Made by a program: the position numbers and the translations under genes. The notes beneath the pieces were generated by a model. The model worked only from the letters and a program-made list of their open reading frames with translations. It was not told the origin of the DNA and ran no database searches. Positions 35,835 through 44,024 of a stretch of DNA of 64,000 nucleotides are shown piece after piece. The stretch is taken from assembly GCF_026239735.1 (NCBI RefSeq), contig NZ_JAPIVT010000005.1, positions 62,001 to 126,000 of the forward strand, given 5' to 3'. Position 1 is the stretch's first letter. The number at the start of each line of letters is the position of its first letter. Source of the DNA: Pedobacter sp. MC2016-05. GTDB lineage: Bacteria > Bacteroidota > Bacteroidia > Sphingobacteriales > Sphingobacteriaceae.

Positions 35835-37268
35835 CTAATTGATATCAAACCATAATTTGGTGGTCAGCAGGTCAGCACCCTGGCTGGCCACCGCATTTTT
35901 ATAGCTTTGTCCATTTAGGGATTGCTCTGTACCCGGATAAATAAAACGTACCGGAATCTGGCCATTTAGTACGGTATTCACCGAAGCGGTAAGTTGCGGG
36001 TAATCCAATCGGCGACGCTCTGCCCATGCTTCCAAACCCTGACCAAAAAGCGCAAGCCATTTTTGCTCACCGATTGATTTTTTATAATTAGCAGCATCAT
36101 ATTGAACTGATGCCTGCGCCAGATAAGCATTGGCTGCAGCATCTGATACACCAAATTGTTTCAGCGAAGCTATGATGCCTTGCTTGTAAAGATCTGCAGC
36201 ATTTTCTGTAGTTAAGCCTCTTGCAGCAGCCTCGGCTCTATCGAAAAGTAATTCTGCATAGCTGAAAATTACGGCAGGGGATTGTGGCGCAAGAAAATAA
36301 GTTCCTGGCTTGGATGTTTTGGCAAAACCCAGGTTACTGGCTTCTGAATTGGTTAATCCATTGGGCAAACCAACATATTCTTCAGGGGTTGCGGTTTGTG
36401 TTCTGCTTGCATAAACTGGCAGGCGTGGGTCATTTAGCGAAAACAGCTTATCAACTATTGTTTTGCTAATCCGGTAATCATCACGGGTATCAAATTGTGC
36501 ACTTACAGGGTTCTGTTGTGGGGAGATCTGGTAAATCAATTGGGCAATATCGGTATTATCACTGATATATTGATCGCCATCAGCCTTAATTTCATCCAAT
36601 ACCTGCTTTGCCTTTGCAGGTTCTCTGTCTGCAATTCTCAAAGCGATTCTTAACCGTAAAGAGTTAGTGAACTTTTTCCATTTACCAATATTTCCACCAT
36701 AGATAATGTCACCTGTAATGGCTTTCCCTGCTGGATCAAGAGCGTTTTTAGCATTTTTCAGATCTTCCAAGAGGCCAAAATATACGTCTTTTTGTTTATC
36801 ATAAGCTGGTGTAATGAATTCGTCTAATTTTCCTGCCTGACTGTAGGGAATATCACCATAGGCATCTGTAAGCAACAGGAATGACCAGGATCTTAAAGTC
36901 AAAGCCACACCCCGGTAATTTGGATTGGCGGTGGTATTTCCAATCTCAATGATCTTGTTAAAACCGGTGATACTTTGGGAGTACAAAGTAGACCATAAAG
37001 AGATAAAACTACTGTTCGAATAAATAAAGCGATCTTCTTCGGTATACTGGACCTTTGCCCAGTGTTGCGCAAAAAGAAGACTCGAATTCATGTTGTTTGT
37101 TGTTCCCCAATAGGCATCGGCTGTGTTTTTTATCGCAGCAGTAAGCAGATAATCAGGCTGTGCATTTTCAGTAGCGTTCGGATTGATGTTTACTTCGTCG
37201 AGTTCCTTGCCGCAGGAGGCCGCTAAAATTGAAACGAAAGCAGTGATATATAGGAATTTATTTTTCAT
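35835..37268 (-). CDS. susD: SusD-like lipoprotein (riboswitch-linked pair)
   Basis: A 477-residue SusD/RagB-type lipoprotein of the SusD-like-2 kind (PF12771 style). The lipobox AASC puts Cys about residue 19, followed by GKELDEVNINPNATE, the typical N-terminus. A helical TPR-like core follows (SWSFLLLTDAYGDIPYSQAG, GDIIYGGNIGKWKKFTNSLRLR). Partner of SusC2, 10 nt downstream of its stop. No glycosidase follows; the operon ends at the hairpin at 35774. This subclass is often associated with peptide or other non-glycan uptake, which fits the upstream SAM riboswitch. Confidence 0.9.
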   Translation of the reverse strand: MKNKFLYITAFVSILAASCGKELDEVNINPNATENAQPDYLLTAAIKNTADAYWGTTNNMNSSLLFAQHWAKVQYTEEDRFIYSNSSFISLWSTLYSQSITGFNKIIEIGNTTANPNYRGVALTLRSWSFLLLTDAYGDIPYSQAGKLDEFITPAYDKQKDVYFGLLEDLKNAKNALDPAGKAITGDIIYGGNIGKWKKFTNSLRLRIALRIADREPAKAKQVLDEIKADGDQYISDNTDIAQLIYQISPQQNPVSAQFDTRDDYRISKTIVDKLFSLNDPRLPVYASRTQTATPEEYVGLPNGLTNSEASNLGFAKTSKPGTYFLAPQSPAVIFSYAELLFDRAEAAARGLTTENAADLYKQGIIASLKQFGVSDAAANAYLAQASVQYDAANYKKSIGEQKWLALFGQGLEAWAERRRLDYPQLTASVNTVLNGQIPVRFIYPGTEQSLNGQSYKNAVASQGADLLTTKLWFDIN

Positions 37269-37278
37269 GTGGATAGGA

Positions 37279-40200
37279 TTAAAATTTAATATTCAAGTTA
37301 ATGCCATAGCTGCGGGTTGTTGGGTTGGAAAGGCTCTCAAGCCCCTGGCCATTACCAGTGTTAAAGGCTACCTCCGGATCGATATCGGCTACATTGCGGT
37401 GCAGTATCGCCAGGTTTCTACCTACTAGTGATACCGATACGCCTTGCAGACTTAACGGACGTATCCATTTCGAGGGTAGGTTATAACTTAGTTTAATTTC
37501 GCGGAGTTTGACGTAAGAGGCATCAAATATATTGGCCTCATCAATGGTGCGAAACGACTTGTAATAGGTTTGTGCAGAAAGTATTTTCTCATTGCGTTTC
37601 CCATCAGCCGTTACCCCATCGAAAATCATTCCGTCATCGTAAACCGTTACACCGGCAGGCGCCGTAGCACCATCAGCCAGTCTTACCGTTCCATTTGCTT
37701 TCACATTTCCCGGATAATAATAGGAAATTCCGCCAAATTCTGCTGCTCTGCCTGGCAGGGTAGAGGCCAGCACACCTGTATAGGTTCCTGTTGCATAGGT
37801 GCCGTTGTAAATTGAGCCGCCAAAGCTGGCATCAATCAACACGCCCAAACTAATACCCTTATAGGTGAAGGTATTGGATATGCCGCCTATCCAATCTGGT
37901 GTATATTTACCCAGAACCCTTTTGGTAGGATCAGTCTGTGGAGCTCCTGTTGCATTGACAATGATATTTCCACTGCCATCTCTTAAAAAAGCGTTACCGA
38001 AAAGCGTTCCATAAGGTTGGCCGACAGCTGCGATGACTTGAGCAGAGTTTGTTGCCACGACATAGTTTTGCAACAGCCCAGCTTGATCTAGCTCGATAAC
38101 CTTACTTCTGTTCGCTGCATAATTCACATCAATATCCCAGGTCAGCTGCTTTCTGATAGGAGTAACCCCCAATTGTACTTCCACGCCTTTATTGTTGATT
38201 TTTCCTGCATTTAATAATTTGGACCTAAATCCGGTACTTTGACTAACATCCACACTTAAAATCTGGTCGTAGCTATTGGTATTGTATAAACTTACATCAA
38301 AACGAAGGCGCTTGTTGAACAACACAGCTTCTGCTCCTAATTCAGATGAGGTAGTGGTTTCAGGTTTCAGATCAGGATTCAAATCTGTGGCCGAAGGGCT
38401 GAGTTGAGGATTGCTCCCAAAAGGGGCACTGAAAGAATAAGTGTTAATCAGGCGATATGGATCGGCATCCTTACCTACTTTTGACCAACCTCCACGGATT
38501 TTAGCATAATCGAGCACCTCGCTCTTGATATCAAAAGCCTCTGTCAGCACAAGGCTTCCATTAAAGGAAGGGTAAAAATAAGATCTGTTCTGGGCCGGCA
38601 ATGTTGATGACCAGTCGTTACGGGCCGTTACATTTGCAAAAAGGTAATTCCTAAATCCAATTTGCGCCGATGCATAACCACTGTAGGATTTCAATTTACT
38701 ATAATTATTAGAAGAGGTAAGCGGATCTCTGGAATTGTTCAAAGTGTATAAGCCAGCGACAGCAAGCCTCGGTGCACTCTGATCATTTTGTTCGATATAT
38801 CTCGAACGTATATTCGTTCCCAACAAAGCTTCCACGCTGAAATCATCATTAAGCTGTTTAGTGTAGTTCAAGGTTGCATCGGTATTGCTTTCGTTCACGG
38901 TAAAAGCACTTTCGGTATAGGAGCCAAAGGGAGTTCCATTGGTACCATATGCAATCTTGATCTTACGACGATCATTATAATAGTCTGTTCCCGAACGGAA
39001 GTTAAAGTTAAGACCGTCAGTAATTTTATAATTCAGGCCAATGTTTCCGATAATCCTGTTCCGGTTTTGGGATACTGTATTTTCATAGGCCACCCAGTAC
39101 GGATTACTGTAGTAACTGTTGTTCCAGTTGAAAGTGTTTCCGTTTTCATCCCGGTAGTTTTTCAATTGATTAATGTCTACCTGTCTGCCAAACCAGGTAA
39201 ACTGAAGCATGGTACTGGTCGACCTGGAACCGCCTGTTCCTGGTAAGTTGTCAGAACCAAGTTTACTGTAATTTGCATTTGCTGTTAGAGTTAGCTTTGG
39301 CGTAATCCGTAGGGTGGTGTTCAGAGCAAACGAATTTTTATCCTGCCCGGAGTTAGGCACCACACCAACCTGTTTTAGATTGTTGTAGGATAATCGGTAA
39401 TCAAATTTCTCTCCTGCATCTTCAACGGCAATGCCATTGGAAAGAGAATAACCAGTTTCAAAAAAATCACGAACATTATCTGGATTGGCTACGAATGGGA
39501 CAGCAACTCCTTTTGAAAAAAACTGGGGAATCAGCCTGCCATCCATTCTCGGGCCCCAGCTTTCATCCACACCGTCATTCGTTCCGGCACCCTTGCCATC
39601 TACATAGCTAAACTTGCCTTCTGATCCCTGACCAAAAACATCCTGGTACTTTGGCAGTGTAAGTAAACTTTCAATAACCCCATTGGAGTTAAAACTGACC
39701 CCCAAACCCTTTTTCGATTTTCCGGATTTTGTTTTGATAATAACTACTCCGGCCGCTGCCCTTGAGCCGTACAACGCTGCTGCGTTCGGGCCTTTAAGCA
39801 CACTGATCGATTCTATATCATTTGGATTGATATCGGAAATTGTATTTGCGTAATCTCTTGCGCCAGCGGAATTGAGTTGCGAATTATCCACAGGTATACC
39901 ATCCACAACAAAAAGCGGCTGGTTATTGCCAGAAATAGAAGTTTCTCCTCTAATCACTATGCGGGAAGAACCCATATCGCCCTGGCTATTGGTCACCCTC
40001 ACGCCAGCAACCTTACCCGCCAGCGCATTTACCAGGTTGCTTTCCCTCGCTTCAGTCAAGCTCTCACCTTTGAGCTCCTGTACGGCATAACCCAGCGATT
40101 TTTTTTGTCTCGAGATACCCAGAGCCGTAACCACAACTTCATCTAAAGCGTTATCCGCATCATTTAAAACCACGTTGAGCACCTGTGTATCGCCAGATAC

Positions 40201-40452
40201 TTCCACTTCTTTAGTGGCGAAGCCGATATAAGAAAATACCAATGTGCTCTTGCCAGTTACCGTAATGGTAAAACTGCCGGCACCATTACTCGTTACTGCC
40301 TGTTTGGTACCTTTTACAAAAATGGAAACACCGGGCAGAGTTTCTCCTGATGAACTTTTAACCGTGCCTGATATGGAGATGTTTTGTGCACGTACGAATG
40401 GGGAAAACAATAGCAGAAATAATATTGCCGGAAGCTTAATCTTGTTGAACAT
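37279..40452 (-). CDS. susC: SusC/RagA-type TonB-dependent transporter (riboswitch-linked)
   Basis: A 1057-residue outer-membrane transporter. It has a signal peptide (1-22, ending VRAQ), a carboxypeptidase-regulatory-like domain (about 25-100), SusC-signature DEVVVTALGISRQKKSLGYA (TonB box and start of plug), a plug with NDIESISVLKGPNAAALYGS, and the large barrel ending RSYGINLNIKF. It is first in a two-gene operon with the SusD partner. Its leader of about 280 nt is preceded by a SAM-I riboswitch and terminator, implying control by SAM and so perhaps uptake of methionine or a sulfur compound. Confidence 0.93.
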   Translation of the reverse strand: MFNKIKLPAILFLLLFSPFVRAQNISISGTVKSSSGETLPGVSIFVKGTKQAVTSNGAGSFTITVTGKSTLVFSYIGFATKEVEVSGDTQVLNVVLNDADNALDEVVVTALGISRQKKSLGYAVQELKGESLTEARESNLVNALAGKVAGVRVTNSQGDMGSSRIVIRGETSISGNNQPLFVVDGIPVDNSQLNSAGARDYANTISDINPNDIESISVLKGPNAAALYGSRAAAGVVIIKTKSGKSKKGLGVSFNSNGVIESLLTLPKYQDVFGQGSEGKFSYVDGKGAGTNDGVDESWGPRMDGRLIPQFFSKGVAVPFVANPDNVRDFFETGYSLSNGIAVEDAGEKFDYRLSYNNLKQVGVVPNSGQDKNSFALNTTLRITPKLTLTANANYSKLGSDNLPGTGGSRSTSTMLQFTWFGRQVDINQLKNYRDENGNTFNWNNSYYSNPYWVAYENTVSQNRNRIIGNIGLNYKITDGLNFNFRSGTDYYNDRRKIKIAYGTNGTPFGSYTESAFTVNESNTDATLNYTKQLNDDFSVEALLGTNIRSRYIEQNDQSAPRLAVAGLYTLNNSRDPLTSSNNYSKLKSYSGYASAQIGFRNYLFANVTARNDWSSTLPAQNRSYFYPSFNGSLVLTEAFDIKSEVLDYAKIRGGWSKVGKDADPYRLINTYSFSAPFGSNPQLSPSATDLNPDLKPETTTSSELGAEAVLFNKRLRFDVSLYNTNSYDQILSVDVSQSTGFRSKLLNAGKINNKGVEVQLGVTPIRKQLTWDIDVNYAANRSKVIELDQAGLLQNYVVATNSAQVIAAVGQPYGTLFGNAFLRDGSGNIIVNATGAPQTDPTKRVLGKYTPDWIGGISNTFTYKGISLGVLIDASFGGSIYNGTYATGTYTGVLASTLPGRAAEFGGISYYYPGNVKANGTVRLADGATAPAGVTVYDDGMIFDGVTADGKRNEKILSAQTYYKSFRTIDEANIFDASYVKLREIKLSYNLPSKWIRPLSLQGVSVSLVGRNLAILHRNVADIDPEVAFNTGNGQGLESLSNPTTRSYGINLNIKF

Positions 40453-40728
40453 AATAGATATTGTTGATGATTAATTAAGGGATGATGTCGCGAAATTTAG
40501 GCAAAGCTCTTCCACTCCGCTTTTGACGAATTTTTAACACACTGATAATGAAAATTTTAAGTTTTTGTGGTATCCGCTGATTTTAGTCTAGACAAATACC
40601 CGTTCGCATTCGGTCTCTTTTACTTCGGTTTGAAATGCATGCGTAAATTGATTTTTGCTCGTTAGTTTTTTCCATTTAATTTATTTTTCTGATAGATCAA
40701 CACTTATCAATTGTAGCAATCCGCTTAT

Positions 40729-40760
40729 AAAAAAAAGCACTCCTATAAATCAGGAGTGCT
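40729..40760 (-). terminator. Intrinsic terminator of the SAM riboswitch
   Basis: On the minus strand AGCACTCCT pairs perfectly with AGGAGTGCT (stem 40736-40760, 7-nt loop) followed by a run of eight T. The textbook terminator placed 35 nt after the aptamer is the expected expression platform. The aptamer's GGTGCT could pair with AGCACT of the stem (six pairs, one G-U) as a possible antiterminator. Confidence 0.9.
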
Positions 40761-40795
40761 CTCATATTCATTAACAATGATTTGGCCTTCAACTG

Positions 40796-40894
40796 ACTTA
40801 ACTATCCCGGACTTTCCGGGATGGAATTAGCACCATACCTAAGGCTGGTTGCTAAGGTTTCACAGGGCCATTCCCTCCACCTTTCTTGATAAGT
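40796..40894 (-). ncRNA. SAM-I (S-box) riboswitch aptamer
   Basis: The minus strand carries the S-box core in order: CTTATCAAGA at the 5' P1 side, GGTGGAGGGAATGGCCC with TGAAACCTTAGCAACC (P2/P3 and kink-turn core), GGTGCTAATTCC (J3/4-P3), a P4 hairpin with CCCGGA/TCCGGG, and TTAAGT closing P1 (with one mismatch). The conserved positions of RF00162 are met. SAM binding should stabilise P1 and favour the terminator at 40729, switching off the downstream susC2-susD2 genes when SAM is plentiful. Confidence 0.93.
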
Positions 40895-40912
40895 ATTTTA
40901 AAATAACTGGCG

Positions 40913-40920
40913 CAAAGATA
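40913..40920 (-). promoter_or_regulatory. -7 element of the riboswitch transcript
   Basis: On the minus strand TATCTTTG followed by CG matches the Bacteroidota -7 consensus and lies 19 nt before the aptamer, a natural start point for this leader RNA. Confidence 0.6.
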
Positions 40921-40992
40921 ATAGAAAAATCATATTGTCTAGTAATTCTATAGATTTTGTTTAAATATTTTTTTCTTAAGGCTAATCATGCC

Positions 40993-41000
40993 TACATTTG
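40993..41000 (+). promoter_or_regulatory. -7 element for thioredoxin gene
   Basis: TACATTTG followed by CG matches TAnnTTTG, 23 nt upstream of the ATG at 41024. No -33 partner at standard spacing was found. Confidence 0.45.
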
Positions 41001-41023
41001 CGCTGTTAATTGATCAACATCCC

Positions 41024-42319
41024 ATGAAAATAAAATATATTTTAATAGTTGTAGCAGGACTTTTCCTACAGAATGCAGCAGCGCAGTCAAAAAATGAAAT
41101 CAAAAGCAATAGTGTCGAATCTCCGAAATCTTTTCGGGCAGATGGAATCTGGAGAGGTGTCTTTAATCTCAAACCCGGTGTTGAAGTACCATTTAATTTT
41201 GAAATTAAAAATAGAAACGGTGATCAACCCTTTCTCAGCTTTTTAAATGCCGATGAGCGCTTCGACGGGGGAGTTGTAAAAAGGAAAGGAGATTCATTGT
41301 TGATTAACCTGGATCAGTTCGACAATGTTCTTGCTTTTAAAATCCAGAAAGATTCACTTGTCGGCGTATTGAAGAGACAGGATGGATCTGGAAAACCACT
41401 GCCTGTGCATGCCAGTAAAGCAAAGCAATATCGGTTTGCAACCAGCGGTCAGTCACCAGATGCAGATTTTTCTGGAAAATACGATATTGTTTTTCAGTTA
41501 CAGAATGGCAAAAGTGAAAATGCGGTAGGACTTTTTAAGCAGGCCGGAAATAAAATTACAGGTACATTTCTCCGCATTACCGGCGATTCCCGCTATCTTG
41601 AAGGCAGTGTTGATGGAAACCATTTTTATCTTTCCGGTTTCATCGGTTCGAGCCCTGCTTACTACAAAGGCACATTTTCAAAAGAAGGTAAAATTGTGGG
41701 AGAAGTAGTGAGTGCCAGGGGGAATACGCCCTTCACCGGAACTCAAAATCAAAATGCTGCCCTCCCGGATGCGACCAAATTAACTTTTTTAAAAGATGGG
41801 TATAAAACGCTTGACTTTTCTCTTCCGGATGTTAATGGAAAGAAGATTTCGTTAAAGGATGAAAAATTTAAAAATAAAGTGGTGATCCTGACGATTACCG
41901 GAACCTGGTGCCCTAATTGTGTAGATGAGGCAGCATTCATCGCTCCATGGTACAAGGAAAATCGCAGTCGTGGCGTTGAAGTTATTGGCATTCATTATGA
42001 GCGGCAACTGGATTCGGCTTATGTAAAAAAAGCATTAGGAAGATTTCGCGATAAGTTTGGCATTGAATATGATCAGGTGATTGCTGGCAAACCCGATAAA
42101 AAACAGGTTGCAGAATCACTTCCTGGACTAAGTAATTTCCTTTCTTTTCCAACGATGATCATCATCGATAAAAATGGAAATGTTGCTCAGATCCATACAG
42201 GTTATAGTGGACCAGCAACGGGAAAATACTACACTGATTTCGTCAAAGCATTTAATGATGAAATTGATGGATTGTTGTCAAAAAAGACTGCTGTAGAAGA
42301 GCCTCTAACAAGAAATTAA
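41024..42319 (+). CDS. TlpA-like thioredoxin-fold protein
   Basis: A 431-residue periplasmic protein. Signal peptide (1-21, ending NAAAQ); an N-terminal beta-rich region of about 240 residues made of repeated sheet motifs (for example GSVDGNHFYLSGF); then an AhpC/TSA-type thioredoxin domain with redox motif WCPNC (C296, C299), cis-Pro region (LSFPTMIIIDKNG) and the typical ISLKDEKFKNKVVILTITG start. Members are disulfide reductases or oxidoreductases of cytochrome c maturation or general thiol homeostasis. The start is ATG 41024, not the upstream in-frame ATG. Transcribed away from the riboswitch operon. Confidence 0.85.
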   Translation: MKIKYILIVVAGLFLQNAAAQSKNEIKSNSVESPKSFRADGIWRGVFNLKPGVEVPFNFEIKNRNGDQPFLSFLNADERFDGGVVKRKGDSLLINLDQFDNVLAFKIQKDSLVGVLKRQDGSGKPLPVHASKAKQYRFATSGQSPDADFSGKYDIVFQLQNGKSENAVGLFKQAGNKITGTFLRITGDSRYLEGSVDGNHFYLSGFIGSSPAYYKGTFSKEGKIVGEVVSARGNTPFTGTQNQNAALPDATKLTFLKDGYKTLDFSLPDVNGKKISLKDEKFKNKVVILTITGTWCPNCVDEAAFIAPWYKENRSRGVEVIGIHYERQLDSAYVKKALGRFRDKFGIEYDQVIAGKPDKKQVAESLPGLSNFLSFPTMIIIDKNGNVAQIHTGYSGPATGKYYTDFVKAFNDEIDGLLSKKTAVEEPLTRN

Positions 42320-42383
42320 TTTGTTTAGTAGTCCTTTTCCTAACATTCGACTTTATAAATATCTCGAGTACTTTGAGAAACAA

Positions 42384-42416
42384 AAAAGCCCGCTATCTTA
42401 TGATTTGCGGGCTTTT
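42384..42416. terminator. Bidirectional terminator
   Basis: AAAAGCCCGC (42384-42393) pairs with GCGGGCTTTT (42407-42416). Flanking A and T runs make it work in both directions, ending the thioredoxin gene and the tRNA-Ser transcript. Confidence 0.88.
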
Positions 42417-42437
42417 GAAATTTTGATATTAAATCTG

Positions 42438-42522
42438 CGGAAAGCGAGGGATTCGAACCCCCGGACCTGTTACAGTCAACAGTTTTCAAGACTGCCGCAT
42501 TCGACCACTCTGCCAGCTTTCC
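42438..42522 (-). tRNA. tRNA-Ser(UGA)
   Basis: An 85-nt class II tRNA on the minus strand: acceptor GGAAAGC/GCTTTCC with discriminator G, D-loop with GGTCGAATGCGGC, anticodon loop CTTGAAA giving anticodon TGA (serine, UCA codons), a long variable arm (TTGACTGTAACAGG) as tRNA-Ser requires, and T-loop GGTTCGAATCC. No CCA is encoded. Confidence 0.95.
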
Positions 42523-42617
42523 GGAGGCAAAAATACAAACTCCGGTTAAATCTGCCAATTAAGAATGCATTTTTTTTATATTAAATTGATAATTGCTTAA
42601 CGCAGAGGTAGAAAAAT

Positions 42618-43607
42618 TTATTTTTTTTGGATATTTCCTTCGATTGGATCAGATTTTTTGAACAAATTGAAAGTAGGTCTTATTATTTTAACACTGCGTT
42701 TACTTACATCAACGCTGGCATTTAACTCAAAACCGATTAATAAAATGAGAGAGTTTAGATATAACCAGATCATCACCACGATGAGGGTTCCGATAGATCC
42801 GTAAACTTTGTTGTACGATGCAAAATGATTAATGTAGTAGGAGAATCCCCAAATGGTTAAAAAAGCTAAAATAGTTGCCAGCCACGAGCCGGCACTAAAT
42901 AACTTCCACTTTTTCGTGTGCGAAGGTCCATATCTATACAAAATTGAAATGGTGATGAAATATAAAATGGCCAATAATGCCCATCGTGTAAATTGAATGG
43001 CAAAAACTGCCAGACTTTCTTTGATGTGTAATTCTCCTTTAATGTATTTTAATGCCAATTCGCCTATTGCCATTGCACTGATACAAATAATAATAGACAA
43101 ACATATTACTGTGGTTAAAACAAACGCTATTAATCTTTGCTTCAACCAGCCTCGGGTTTCTATAATGAGCGAGGATTTATTAAAGGCCTTCATTAAGTTT
43201 TTAACACCATTGGTAGCAAAAAATATAGCCGATAGAAATCCGAGAGACAACAAACCTGTATTTTGATTTTTGACAATATCTTTTAGTGTTGACTCAAAAG
43301 CATCGTAAGCATTGTGAGGTAAAACCAGCTCAATTAAACTTAGCAATTGGTCTTGGAAACCATTAATTGGAATGAAAGGGATTAACGTAAAAAGGAAAAT
43401 TATTCCAGGGAATATGGCTAGCATGAAACTGTAAGCCAAAGATGAAGCTTTGTTCACCAACGTATCTTTACTAATTTCCCTAAAAAAAAATGTTGCAACG
43501 GTGTAGAGTGGCAGTGGGCTAAACCCAGGCAATACACATCCTTTGGTCCATTCGATAAAATTAGAATAGATTTTAAGATGTAGCAATTGCCGATGTAACC
43601 ATTCCAT
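42618..43607 (-). CDS. YihY/BrkB family membrane protein
   Basis: A 329-residue inner-membrane protein of the YihY family (PF03631), with an N-terminal LVNKASSLAYSFMLAIFPG segment and about six transmembrane helices, including ALLAILYFITISILYRYGP and the C-terminal SIGTLIVVMIWLYLNSLILLIGFELNA. The family was once annotated as RNase BN, incorrectly; the current role is unknown and probably membrane-related. It ends the minus-strand block PASTA-MltG-thioesterase-YihY, 9 nt from the thioesterase stop. Confidence 0.88.
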   Translation of the reverse strand: MEWLHRQLLHLKIYSNFIEWTKGCVLPGFSPLPLYTVATFFFREISKDTLVNKASSLAYSFMLAIFPGIIFLFTLIPFIPINGFQDQLLSLIELVLPHNAYDAFESTLKDIVKNQNTGLLSLGFLSAIFFATNGVKNLMKAFNKSSLIIETRGWLKQRLIAFVLTTVICLSIIICISAMAIGELALKYIKGELHIKESLAVFAIQFTRWALLAILYFITISILYRYGPSHTKKWKLFSAGSWLATILAFLTIWGFSYYINHFASYNKVYGSIGTLIVVMIWLYLNSLILLIGFELNASVDVSKRSVKIIRPTFNLFKKSDPIEGNIQKK

Positions 43608-43616
43608 TTGTTTTTT

Positions 43617-44024
43617 CTAAAAATACTGTTTCACACCGTCCATAAAATTTTTGGGGGGGTGGCAAGGTCTTCTGGTTTGTTTGTCAACAAAAACAAGTAC
43701 AGTTTTTCCAATGTTGATTAACTCTTCCTTTTCATTATAGATTTCGTACTCTACATTTAAACGTACTGTTGGCAAATCTTTTACAATACATTTAACGGTA
43801 AGCAACTGATTGTATAAAGCAGGTTTCAAAAACTTAGATTGGAGCTCTAACAAAGGAAGCATTACACCTTCCGCCTCCATCGATTCGTAGGTGATGCCAG
43901 AACACGCTTCAAAACACTCTGTTCTAGCTAATTCATAATACAAAGCATAGTTTGCATGATGAACAACTCCCATTTGATCCGTTTCGGCATAACGTACTTT
44001 TACTTTTGTTTCATGTACAAACAT
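43617..44024 (-). CDS. Acyl-CoA thioesterase (YbgC/FadM type, hotdog fold)
   Basis: A 135-residue 4HBT-superfamily thioesterase. The signature RYAETDQMGVVHHANYALYYE (residues 11-31) contains D16, the usual catalytic acid, and the HANY motif. Length is normal for YbgC-like enzymes, which hydrolyse short or medium acyl-CoA and sometimes associate with the cell envelope. Start ATG overlaps the mltG stop by one base (TAATG), so coupled translation. A run of seven C followed by five A occurs in the codons near the C-terminus (about 43648-43659). Confidence 0.85.
   Translation of the reverse strand: MFVHETKVKVRYAETDQMGVVHHANYALYYELARTECFEACSGITYESMEAEGVMLPLLELQSKFLKPALYNQLLTVKCIVKDLPTVRLNVEYEIYNEKEELINIGKTVLVFVDKQTRRPCHPPKNFMDGVKQYF

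Larger units (their letters stand above)
40453..41023. other. 571-base divergent control region
   Basis: Contains, on the minus strand, a -7 element, SAM-I aptamer, terminator and about 276 nt of further leader before susC2; on the plus strand, the -7 element of the thioredoxin gene. The leader between terminator and susC2 holds an open frame of 30 codons at 40583-40675 (minus) that I do not trust. Confidence 0.7.

Noticed and set aside
40583-40675. 30-codon minus-strand frame in the susC2 leader
   Set aside because: Too short and with unremarkable composition; mentioned in findings only as a possible leader peptide.
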